A stretch of DNA of 12,571 nucleotides from an uncultured Prevotella sp. (GTDB taxonomy: Bacteria; Bacteroidota; Bacteroidia; Bacteroidales; Bacteroidaceae): positions 1-12,571 of the forward strand of contig USFX01000062.1 in assembly GCA_900553965.1 (NCBI GenBank), in the 5' to 3' direction. Each line of letters begins with the position of its first letter. Position 1 is the first letter of the stretch. A model generated the notes under the pieces. The model was not told where the DNA came from. It did not search any database and saw only the letters and a program-made list of their open reading frames with translations. Position numbers and translations under genes: made by a program. Shown here one piece after another: positions 1-6,444 of the stretch.

Positions 1-51
1 TTCATAAATCTACCCTTAATCGTGTATTGAATGATAGTTGCGGATTTTAGG

Positions 52-1806
52 ATGATAATAGAAACCATCAAATCACCCGCCGATGTTAAGCTGTTGACAT
101 TGGACCAGATGACGGAGCTGGCCGTGGAGATACGCATGCTGCTCATTGAGAAACTGAGCCGCCACGGCGGCCACTGCGGTCCCAACCTCGGAATGGTCGA
201 GGCCACCATCGCAATGCACTACGTGTTCAATTCGCCTGAAGACAAGATAGTCTTCGACGTGTCCCACCAGAGCTACGCCCACAAGATGCTTACGGGGCGT
301 GCCGGAGCTTTCCTGAAAGCTGACCGTTACGACGACGTCTCGGGCTATTCGGAGCCGTCGGAGAGTGAGCATGACCATTTCGTCATCGGCCACACGTCGA
401 CGTCGGTCAGTCTGGCCGGCGGACTGGCCAAGGGCCGCGACCTGCGCGGAGAGCGGGGCAACGTCATCGCTGTCATAGGCGATGGTTCGCTGAGCGGCGG
501 CGAGGCCTTGGAGGGTCTTGACTGGGCAGCTGAGCTGGGCACAAACTTCATCGTCGTGGTCAACGACAACCAGATGTCGATAGCCGAAAACCACGGCGGA
601 CTCTATCAGAATCTTCAGGAGTTGCGTCAGTCCGACGGCAAGTGCCCCAACAATCTCTTCCGTGCCATGGGGCTTGACTATATCTATGTGGACCGTGGCA
701 ATGACATCTTTTCGCTCATCGGGGCTTTCCAGGCGGTTAAGGACATCGACCATCCCATCGTCGTCCACATCAACACGCTCAAAGGCAAGGGCTATGAGCT
801 GGCCGAGAAGGACAAGGAACGCTGGCACTGGAGCGCACCGTTCGACATCGCCACCGGCAACCTGAAGAACGTCTTCGACGGCGAGACATACGACGAGCTC
901 ACCGCAACCCACCTTCTGGAGCAGATGAAGCAGGACCGCAGTCTCTGCGCCATCACGGCCGGAACGCCCGGTATCTGGAACTGGACGCCCGACCGGCGCC
1001 GCGAGGCCGGCCGTCAGTTTGTCGACGTGGGCATCGCCGAGGAGCACGCCGTGGCACTTGCCTCGGGCATAGCGAAGGCCGGAGGCAAGCCCGTGTTCGG
1101 CGTTTGCAGCTCGTTCATACAGCGCGCATACGACCAGCTGTCGCAAGATCTCTGCATCAACGACAATCCGGCGACGATACTCGTGCTTTGGGGCTCGCTC
1201 TCGACGATGAACGATGTGACCCATCTGTGTCATTTCGACATCCCTTTGCTGTGCAACATCCCCAATCTTGTCTATCTCGCACCGACCAACCGCGAGGAAT
1301 ATCTCGCCATGCTCGACTGGAGCATCGGATATAAGGACCACCCCGTGGCCATCCGTGTGCCGGTGGGGCAGACCGTTCCCGCCACCCGTCCCGTCGCGAC
1401 GGACTATTCCTGCCTGAACCGCTATGAGGTGGTTGAGCGCGGAAAAGATGTCGCCATCCTCGCCCTCGGCGGTTTCTTCCAGCTCGGCGAGAGCGTCAGC
1501 CGCATGCTGAAGGCGCAGGACATCGACGCCACGCTTGTCAATCCGCGCTACATCTCCGGCCTCGACACGGAGCTGCTTGACAGCCTTGCCGCCGACCACC
1601 GTGTCGTCGTGACCCTCGAAGACGGTGCTCTCTCGGGCGGTTTCGGCGAGAAGGTGGCCCGCCATTACGGCCCGTCAGCAGTCAGGACGCTCTGCTATGG
1701 AGCACGAAAGGAGTTTGTCGACCGCTATTCGCTACCGGAATTCCTCGCTGCCAACAGGCTGGTGGACAGCATGATCGTAGAAGATATAACCAAATTGATG
1801 TCATAA
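52..1806 (+). CDS. DXS-like transketolase-family TPP enzyme (584 aa), acceptor pocket altered
   Basis: This is a thiamine-diphosphate enzyme of the 1-deoxy-D-xylulose-5-phosphate synthase (DXS) architecture. Residues 1-270 form the TPP-binding domain. It contains SRHGGH (His41), DVSHQSYAHKMLTGR (69-83), and the GDG...NDN cofactor motif with Asp144 and Asn173. The pyrimidine domain carries Glu330 in IAEEHA, and a transketolase C-terminal domain follows. Against the E. coli enzyme as I remember it, residues 330-439 align without gaps. His49, Asp152, Asn181, His299, Glu370 and His431 have counterparts, but Tyr392 is Cys352, Arg420 is Trp380, Asp427 is Asn387 and Arg478 is Val438. The two lost arginines bind the phosphate of glyceraldehyde 3-phosphate in DXS, so I infer a different acceptor or no DXS activity. 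The Met at 52 is chosen over 31 because family members start with a similar short stretch (MIIETIKSPADVKLL) and the extra seven residues match nothing. The protein is shorter than typical DXS (about 620-640). Cytosolic. It is cotranscribed with the next gene, 2 nt downstream. Confidence 0.88.
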   Translation: MIIETIKSPADVKLLTLDQMTELAVEIRMLLIEKLSRHGGHCGPNLGMVEATIAMHYVFNSPEDKIVFDVSHQSYAHKMLTGRAGAFLKADRYDDVSGYSEPSESEHDHFVIGHTSTSVSLAGGLAKGRDLRGERGNVIAVIGDGSLSGGEALEGLDWAAELGTNFIVVVNDNQMSIAENHGGLYQNLQELRQSDGKCPNNLFRAMGLDYIYVDRGNDIFSLIGAFQAVKDIDHPIVVHINTLKGKGYELAEKDKERWHWSAPFDIATGNLKNVFDGETYDELTATHLLEQMKQDRSLCAITAGTPGIWNWTPDRRREAGRQFVDVGIAEEHAVALASGIAKAGGKPVFGVCSSFIQRAYDQLSQDLCINDNPATILVLWGSLSTMNDVTHLCHFDIPLLCNIPNLVYLAPTNREEYLAMLDWSIGYKDHPVAIRVPVGQTVPATRPVATDYSCLNRYEVVERGKDVAILALGGFFQLGESVSRMLKAQDIDATLVNPRYISGLDTELLDSLAADHRVVVTLEDGALSGGFGEKVARHYGPSAVRTLCYGARKEFVDRYSLPEFLAANRLVDSMIVEDITKLMS

Positions 1807-1808
1807 CG

Positions 1809-2930
1809 ATGGACAGATTGACCGTATTGATTGCTGTGGCGGTCGTTTGCACACTGACCGCCACAGCCCAGACGGCAGACCGTCAGAACCAAAGTGGAAA
1901 CAAAACAGACATGGAACAGATGAAGACAACAACATTGACACAACGCCAGCTGTCGTTGGCTGAGTGTGCCTGCCTTGAGGCGCAGGGAGACATGACGCGG
2001 CTTGACGGTGCGATACGCCGCGCCCTTGACAACGGAGTGACCGTAAATGAGCTGAAAGAGGCTTTCTCGCAGCTCTATGCCTACACTGGTTTCCCCCGTT
2101 CGCTCAATGCTCTGAACCGGTTGAAGACGGTTCTTGACAATCGCAAGGCACAAGGCATCGCCGACAATGAGGGACGGCCGTGGACCCGTCCTGCGATGTG
2201 GGATGATGCGGAAGAGGCGTTGAAGCGCGGCACGGAAATACAGACGAAGCTGTCCGGCCGTCCTTTCAACTTCGACTTCTGCCCGCAGGACGACTATTAC
2301 CTCAAGAGCCATCTCTTCGGAGACATCTTCGCCGGTGACCAGTTGTCGCCGGCGGACCGCGAAATCGTCACCGTTGCGGCCCTTTCGGGCCTTACGGGTG
2401 TCGACAGCCAGCTGGCTTCCCACAAGCGCGGTGCCGTGATGATGGGCAACACTCAGGAGCAGGTGGACGGGCTTTGCGCCTGGCTTGACGCCGAAGGTCT
2501 GACACTGAAGGGTGAGTTTGAGAAAGGACAGCAAAACACCGGTTATGCGCAGTATTTCATCGGCAACAGCTATCTCAATCCCATCCGGCCCGTCAATCTG
2601 ACGGCGGACGGCGAGAAAACCGTGCTCCCGCTGTCGAACGTGACCTTTGAGCCCGGCTGCCGCAACAACTGGCACGTCCATCACGGTGCCCGTCAGGTGC
2701 TCATCTGCGTCAGCGGCAAAGGCTGGTATCAGGAGTGGGGCAAGCCGGCAATAGCGCTGAAGGCCGGCGACGTGGTCGACATTCCCGAGGGAGTGAAACA
2801 CTGGCACGGCGCGCAGCGTGACTCATGGTTCCAGCATCTCGCCACCCACGTCCGTACGTCGGGAGAGGAGAGCAACGAATGGCTCGAACCGGTGGACGAC
2901 GCGGCTTACGACAGTCTGCCGCAACAATAA
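1809..2930 (+). CDS. Exported double carboxymuconolactone-decarboxylase-like / cupin protein
   Basis: This 373-residue protein has a signal peptide (1-20, TATA before Gln21). It then has two CMD/AhpD-like helical domains, about residues 42-110 and 160-235, and a C-terminal cupin barrel at about 265-350. The cupin follows the family pattern G-x5-HxH-x4-E-x6-G at Gly283, His289, His291 and Gly303, but Gln296 replaces the usual Glu. The second motif is Gly320, Pro326-Glu-Gly328 and His331. A mononuclear metal site is likely. The second CMD domain keeps the REIVTVAALSG...SHKRGAV core with His205. It lacks the CxxC of AhpD peroxidase partners, so a peroxiredoxin-type thiol cycle is unlikely. The CMD-CMD-cupin fusion is common in gut Bacteroidetes and usually has no assigned substrate. 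The gene starts 2 nt after the DXS-like stop codon, which implies one transcript. An internal Met at residue 35 or 38 would give a cytosolic form, but the signal peptide argues for the first Met. Confidence 0.88.
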   Translation: MDRLTVLIAVAVVCTLTATAQTADRQNQSGNKTDMEQMKTTTLTQRQLSLAECACLEAQGDMTRLDGAIRRALDNGVTVNELKEAFSQLYAYTGFPRSLNALNRLKTVLDNRKAQGIADNEGRPWTRPAMWDDAEEALKRGTEIQTKLSGRPFNFDFCPQDDYYLKSHLFGDIFAGDQLSPADREIVTVAALSGLTGVDSQLASHKRGAVMMGNTQEQVDGLCAWLDAEGLTLKGEFEKGQQNTGYAQYFIGNSYLNPIRPVNLTADGEKTVLPLSNVTFEPGCRNNWHVHHGARQVLICVSGKGWYQEWGKPAIALKAGDVVDIPEGVKHWHGAQRDSWFQHLATHVRTSGEESNEWLEPVDDAAYDSLPQQ

Positions 2931-2993
2931 TCCGGCGGCCGTGACGTTATAACAATGCGACACCGTATCGGCGTCTTTGTAACATCCAAGAAT

Positions 2994-3884
2994 ATGAAAC
3001 AGATATATTTCGATTCAGTCCAGCAGTTCAATGAGCAGTATGGTTTTGAGACTCTTCATCCTTTGGTGAGCGTTGTCCGCTATGACAAATTGCACAAAGT
3101 GGAGGAGTGTGTCACCCACTATGGTCTCTACGCCCTTTTCCTGAAGGAGAACAAAGGATGCCGCCTGTCCTACGGCCGCACCAAATATGACTTCGACGAG
3201 ATGACCGTGACGACATTCTCTCCTGGACAGACGGTCCACGTCGAGCCTATGCCGGGGGTGGAATATCCCAAGTGGACGGCCCTCGTCTTCCATCCCGACC
3301 TTCTCGCCCGAACGTCTTTGGGCCGGAATATCTCGCGCTATGAGTTCTTCTCATATACGAGCAATGAGGCCCTTCACCTATCGTCGGGCGAGATAGAGAT
3401 ATTCCGTGGCGTGCTCGACATGATTGGTCAGGAGCTTTGCCGCTCCATCGACAAGCATAGCCGTGACCTGATCGTGTCCAACATCGAGCTGCTTCTGAAC
3501 TATTGTCTGCGCTTCTACGACCGTCAGTTCGTGACGCGCGAGGAAATAAACCATGCCGTTGTGAAGAAGTTTGAGGCGCTTCTGAAGGACTATATCGCCA
3601 CGAAAGCTCATCGCGAGGGCTTGCCCACGGTGGCCTATTTCGCCGACAAGTGCTGTCTCTCCAGCGGCTATTTCGGCGAGCTGGTGAGGGTTGAGACCGG
3701 CCGTACGGCCAAGGACTTCATCTCCGGCCACCTTCTTGCCGCTGCCAAGCAGCTGCTCAACGACGAGTCGCTCACCATCACGCAGGTCGGCCAGCGCCTC
3801 GGCTTCGAATATTCCCAGCATTTCGTCCGCTTTTTCAAGGCACATACGGGCAAGACCCCGACGCAATACAGGACGGCCGGCTGA
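2994..3884 (+). CDS. AraC-family transcriptional regulator
   Basis: This 296-residue regulator has an N-terminal sensing domain at about residues 1-170, with the segment FHPDLLARTSLGRNISRYEF that recurs in Bacteroides-type AraC proteins. The AraC/XylS double helix-turn-helix lies at about 210-293. Its second HTH reads ITQVGQRLGFEYSQHFVRFF and ends with TGKTPTQYR. The start at 2994 (MKQIYFDSVQQF) is chosen because this family usually begins with MKQI plus a similar stretch. The in-frame Met at 2955 would add 13 residues with no counterpart. It lies 63 nt after the CMD-cupin gene on the same strand. I infer that it regulates that gene and the DXS-like gene, perhaps in response to their substrate, but no operator could be identified. 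The ligand is unknown. Confidence 0.9.
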   Translation: MKQIYFDSVQQFNEQYGFETLHPLVSVVRYDKLHKVEECVTHYGLYALFLKENKGCRLSYGRTKYDFDEMTVTTFSPGQTVHVEPMPGVEYPKWTALVFHPDLLARTSLGRNISRYEFFSYTSNEALHLSSGEIEIFRGVLDMIGQELCRSIDKHSRDLIVSNIELLLNYCLRFYDRQFVTREEINHAVVKKFEALLKDYIATKAHREGLPTVAYFADKCCLSSGYFGELVRVETGRTAKDFISGHLLAAAKQLLNDESLTITQVGQRLGFEYSQHFVRFFKAHTGKTPTQYRTAG

Positions 3885-3935
3885 TCCCGCGGCTGCTCCG
3901 CCGGCGTATGGCGGAAAGATGAGGGAAGCCCTGAG

Positions 3936-4061
3936 GCACAGATAGAATATAAAGGTAGGGACATAGTCTCGTCCTTATCCGCCAATAACGTGATTGATAA
4001 TCAACGTTTACCGGGCGGACAAAGACAAGACTATGTCCCTACCTTTATATTCTATCTGTGC
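3936..4061. repeat. 126-bp near-perfect palindrome
   Basis: The arms 3936-3969 and 4028-4061 are perfect inverted copies of 34 bp (outer end GCACAGATAGAATATAAAGG). They continue inwards as 3970-3983 and 4014-4027 with 11 of 14 positions matching. The 30-nt centre has a smaller imperfect palindrome, TGATT GAT AATCA. The element lies 51 bp after the AraC stop and 33 bp beyond the stop of the minus-strand remnant, so it sits between two convergent reading frames. It could be a bidirectional terminator, although no T-run follows. It could also be a MITE-like or REP-like intergenic repeat. GGGACATAGTC-type palindromes with GTAGGGAC ends resemble intergenic repeats I associate with Prevotella-like genomes, but that is recollection only. 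Confidence 0.85.
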
Positions 4062-4094
4062 ATTGATACTGTACCCTGTGCTCTGTTGGCGGTC

Positions 4095-4349
4095 TCAATC
4101 CGTCATCAGCTCCCAATGTCCGTCCTTGTCAGTCCCGACACGTCTTATGACTTTCCCGTTCAACTTCTTTATATACCGTGCAACCGTGGCGCGGCCGACA
4201 TTCAGCGTTTGTGCATATTCGTCGTAGGTGTATTCCGGATGTTCCTTGATGGCGGCGATGAGGCGAGAAGTCGTGTCGGCCGTTTTTACAGTATCATTTA
4301 CAGTATCATCAACAGTATCACCCGCGGTTTCCTGATACTGTAAAATCCG
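4095..4349 (-). pseudogene. C-terminal winged-helix remnant of an AlbA/RecG-like ATP-binding regulator
   Basis: The minus strand is open from 4349 down to a TGA at 4097-4095 (84 codons), with no ATG, GTG or TTG start. An in-frame stop lies at 4352-4350. The predicted peptide has a low-complexity linker, DTVDDTVNDTVKT, then a winged helix-turn-helix: RLIAAIKEHPEYTYDEYAQT followed by LNVGRATVARYIKKL and IRRVGTDKDGHWEL. This arrangement is typical of the C-terminus of large Bacteroidetes proteins with an AlbA_2 (Schlafen-like) domain and an ATP-binding, formerly RecG-like, region. In those proteins NDTVNDTV-type repeats join the two parts. The N-terminal several hundred residues are absent, and the upstream DNA instead carries a plus-strand promoter. 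I read this as a decayed fragment. A short expressed DNA-binding peptide with an unusual start cannot be excluded. Confidence 0.7.
4287..4342. repeat. Direct and inverted TACAGTATCA repeats
   Basis: TACAGTATCA occurs at 4287-4296 and 4299-4308, with a 9/10 copy at 4311-4320. Its reverse complement TGATACTGTA occurs at 4333-4342, and another copy lies at 4064-4073 beside the palindrome. The direct copies encode the DTV repeats of the minus-strand remnant. The third copy and the inverted copy can form a 9-bp hairpin with a 12-nt loop. Confidence 0.7.
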
Positions 4350-4406
4350 TTATTGCGACAGATAGTGTCAGAATGAATGCCGCAAACGGATTTTTTGCAA
4401 CGTTTT

Positions 4407-4437
4407 TTTGTATATTTAAAACTTTTTCGTATATTTG
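4407..4437 (+). promoter_or_regulatory. Bacteroidetes-type promoter for leader RNA / envelope operon
   Basis: TTTG at 4407-4410 and TATATTTG at 4430-4437 are separated by 19 nt. This fits the Bacteroidetes sigma-70 consensus (TTTG, 19-21 nt, TAnnTTTG) without mismatch. Transcription would begin near 4444 and enter the leader. It is the best promoter match in the window. Confidence 0.75.
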
Positions 4438-4443
4438 CAGCGC

Positions 4444-4772
4444 AAACCTACGCCGATATTCTCGGATAGAATATGCCGGGAATGAAGGGTGGGGGTGCGC
4501 TATATATAGAAGAAGACGTTTACTTGACGTTTTATCTGTGGCATACTGAAACTCGCAACTTCAAAAAATGGTCACACGATAATGCAGCGGTAGATGTTCA
4601 TGGGTGTGTTGTATACAGCCATCATTGTATCTGTATGGTTTCATACGGGTGCATGGTGTGGCATATATATACATATCGGCGTGGGCCTCTGCAGTTGCTT
4701 ATCCTTGACCAAAGGCAATTGCGAGGCCCAGTATGCGGGATAAGTGACAGGTGCAGTTCCCGCGCTTTTTTT
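4444..4772 (+). ncRNA. Structured leader or small RNA, about 330 nt
   Basis: The stretch between a good promoter and an intrinsic terminator has no convincing reading frame. It has clear pairing. A hairpin near the 5' end has arms ATATTCT (4456-4462) and AGAATAT (4468-4474). A strong stem has GGGCCTC (4683-4689) against GAGGCCC (4723-4729), continued by GCAGTTGC (4691-4698) against GCAATTGC (4715-4722) with one G-T wobble and one bulge. Its loop holds TTATCC (4699-4704), complementary to GGATAA (4738-4743), which could form a pseudoknot. GGATAA overlaps the 5' arm of the terminator, so the two pairings exclude each other. The product could be an attenuating leader for the exported-protein operon that starts at 4854, or an independent sRNA. 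I do not recognise it as a known riboswitch, tmRNA, 6S or RNase P RNA. Confidence 0.5.
4735..4772 (+). terminator. Intrinsic terminator at the end of the leader
   Basis: GCGGGA (4735-4740) pairs with TCCCGC (4758-4763) across a 17-nt loop. GC and seven T residues (4766-4772) follow at once. It lies 81 bp upstream of the first gene of the exported-protein operon. The arm GCGGGA overlaps GGATAA (4738-4743), which can pair with the upstream hairpin loop. Confidence 0.65.
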
Positions 4773-4853
4773 ATTATATGGCCTCCAAATCAAAAATACG
4801 GAAAAAGGAACCGTCCGGTTCGGGAGCTGCGGACATATATTAATAATGTAATT

Positions 4854-5528
4854 ATGAAAGCAGCCAAATGTCTTCTGACGCTTATGCTGGCAGGTTTGTT
4901 TACCGCAGCATCGGCCCAAATCTCAAAGGAACAGATTAAGGAACGCCGCGAAATGGCTAAAGCCTCAAAGGCGGAATTGAACGAAAAGGCTTCAAAGACA
5001 TCGCGCAAGGAAGCCAAGAAATTGGAAAAAGAGGGTTGGCAGTCTGCTCCCGGAGCATTGCCACTGGTCAAGCAGCTTGACAGGTCATACATGATGCAGA
5101 TGGAATATGATGAAGACATGTATCCGAAGTATCTCATGGGTGAGGCTATCAGCATTGCCGAGAATTATGACGCAGCCAAGATGCAGGCCCTGGAGCTTGC
5201 CAAGCAGAATCTTGCGGGACAGATTCAGACAGAAATAACGGCACTGGTGGAAAACACCGTGTCCAACAAACAGCTGGCGGCGGAGCAAGCCGCATCAGTC
5301 ACCCAGAGCATCATGGCGGCCAAAAATCTCATTTCGCAGAGCATCGGACGCACCATCACCGTCATGGAACTGTACCGTGTCAAGCCTAACAAGAACAAGG
5401 AGGTCCTTGTGCGCATAGCCTACAATGGCAACATGGCAAAGGCCGCAGCCAAGAAAGCCGTCTATGAACAGCTGGAAGAAAAGGGTGACGGACTGCATCA
5501 GAAGTTGGACGAGCTGCTGGGATGGTAA
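4854..5528 (+). CDS. Exported LPP20/FlgT-like protein
   Basis: This 224-residue protein has a signal peptide (1-21, AASA before Gln22). A lysine- and glutamate-rich helical segment follows (about 24-62). The main domain spans about 70-205. It contains AKMQALELAKQNLAGQIQTE (108-127), then a long helix and a final strand, KNKEVLVRIAYNG. An AR/AK-x-x-A-x-x-x-LA helix followed by strands is the pattern of LPP20-like and FlgT N-terminal domains, which occur in envelope proteins. This assignment is by pattern only. The Met at 4854 begins the signal peptide; the frame is open further upstream to 4473, but that part lies in the leader and terminator and looks non-coding. The gene heads the caspase operon, with 46 nt to the next gene. 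There is no lipobox Cys at the cleavage site, so the product is probably periplasmic or surface-exposed, not a lipoprotein. Confidence 0.82.
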   Translation: MKAAKCLLTLMLAGLFTAASAQISKEQIKERREMAKASKAELNEKASKTSRKEAKKLEKEGWQSAPGALPLVKQLDRSYMMQMEYDEDMYPKYLMGEAISIAENYDAAKMQALELAKQNLAGQIQTEITALVENTVSNKQLAAEQAASVTQSIMAAKNLISQSIGRTITVMELYRVKPNKNKEVLVRIAYNGNMAKAAAKKAVYEQLEEKGDGLHQKLDELLGW

Positions 5529-5574
5529 TCTCCGGCGCAGCGGATCATCACGGATTTTAACCTGTGTCGTGTAC

Positions 5575-6444
5575 ATGAAGCATACTTTTTTATATTTTTT
5601 CCTGTTATTCACCATCCCCGTCTTCTCCCAGAAGATGAAGACGGTGGAAGGTGAATACACCTATCATGCACCAGAGAACGTCAGTCTGGAGGAGGCTCGG
5701 CGCACGGCTCTCGACCGGGCGAAGATACAGGCTCTGGCCGACGAGTTCGGAACGATTGTCAGCCAGACCAATGCCACACGCATGGAGAACCGCAACGGCC
5801 GGTCTGACATAGACTTCCTGTCCATCGGCGGTAGTGAGGTCAAGGGAGAATGGATAGAGACGGAGGGTGAGCCGGAATATGACATATCATACGAGCAGGG
5901 CATGCTCGTGGTTCGTGTCTGTGTGCGGGGTAAGGCTCGGGAGATTGTCTCCGCCCGTGTGGACATCAAGGCCTGCGTGTTGCGCAACGGTACGGAAGAC
6001 AAGTTTGAAGCGGACGAGTTCAGTGACGGAGACGACATGTATCTGTCGTTTGTGTCGCCCGTGAGCGGTTTTCTCGCCGTCTACCTGATTGATGCGGAGC
6101 GAAATGCCTATTGTCTGTTGCCATACCGCAGTCAGACGGACGGCATATACAAGGTTGAGGCCAACCGCCGCTATCTCTTCTTCCGTATCAAGGAAGCACC
6201 TGAACGGGAACAGGAATACGTGGACGAATACACCCTGACGTGCTCGCGGGCATCGGAACATAATCAGATTTATGTGGTCTTCTCGCCTATGTCATTTGCC
6301 AAGGCCGTGGACAGCAGTGCCGCCGAGACACTGCCACGTCAGTTGGCTTACGCCGATTTCCAGTCATGGCTGACACGATGCCGTAAGCATGACAAGGAAA
6401 TGCAAACAATAATGAAACCTTTAATTATATCAAAACAACAATGA
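5575..6444 (+). CDS. Exported LPP20/FlgT-like plus DUF4384-like protein
   Basis: This 289-residue protein has a signal peptide (1-18, VFS before Gln19). Residues 23-125 follow the pattern EGEYTYHAPENVSLEEARRT, an Ala-rich helix, then VVRVCVRGKAREI. This resembles the LPP20/FlgT-type fold and parallels the preceding gene. Residues 145-240 resemble DUF4384: SDGDDMYLSFVSPVSGFLAV, YLIDAERNAYCLLPY, then an F-rich strand. DUF4384 is often found beside or fused to bacterial caspase-like proteases. The ATG at 5575 is chosen because it starts the signal peptide; the frame extends to 5425 but overlaps the upstream gene. The stop overlaps the next start as ATGA at 6441-6444, which suggests translational coupling with the caspase. 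I infer an accessory or recognition subunit for that protease. Confidence 0.83.
   Translation: MKHTFLYFFLLFTIPVFSQKMKTVEGEYTYHAPENVSLEEARRTALDRAKIQALADEFGTIVSQTNATRMENRNGRSDIDFLSIGGSEVKGEWIETEGEPEYDISYEQGMLVVRVCVRGKAREIVSARVDIKACVLRNGTEDKFEADEFSDGDDMYLSFVSPVSGFLAVYLIDAERNAYCLLPYRSQTDGIYKVEANRRYLFFRIKEAPEREQEYVDEYTLTCSRASEHNQIYVVFSPMSFAKAVDSSAAETLPRQLAYADFQSWLTRCRKHDKEMQTIMKPLIISKQQ

Noticed and set aside
31..51. Earlier ATG for the DXS-like gene
   Set aside because: The seven added residues match nothing; the start at 52 fits the family's N-terminus.
73..1665. 530-codon minus-strand open frame opposite the DXS-like gene
   Set aside because: The plus strand carries clear family motifs over the same span. 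The antisense frame is kept open by GC-rich third positions and matches no known family.
3990..4343. Plus-strand 117-codon frame and the overlapping 77-codon frame from 3994
   Set aside because: Both begin inside the palindrome and lie opposite the recognisable minus-strand winged-helix remnant; no family features.
4444..4772. tmRNA, 6S RNA or RNase P RNA
   Set aside because: None of the conserved sequences or closing stems of those RNAs that I can recall are present, and there is no Ala-tRNA-like end.
4473..4853. Upstream in-frame extension of the LPP20-like gene
   Set aside because: It would place 127 residues before a clear signal peptide and run through a terminator and hairpins; composition looks non-coding.
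5425..5574. Upstream extension of the DUF4384-like gene
   Set aside because: It overlaps the preceding gene out of frame and would bury the signal peptide.
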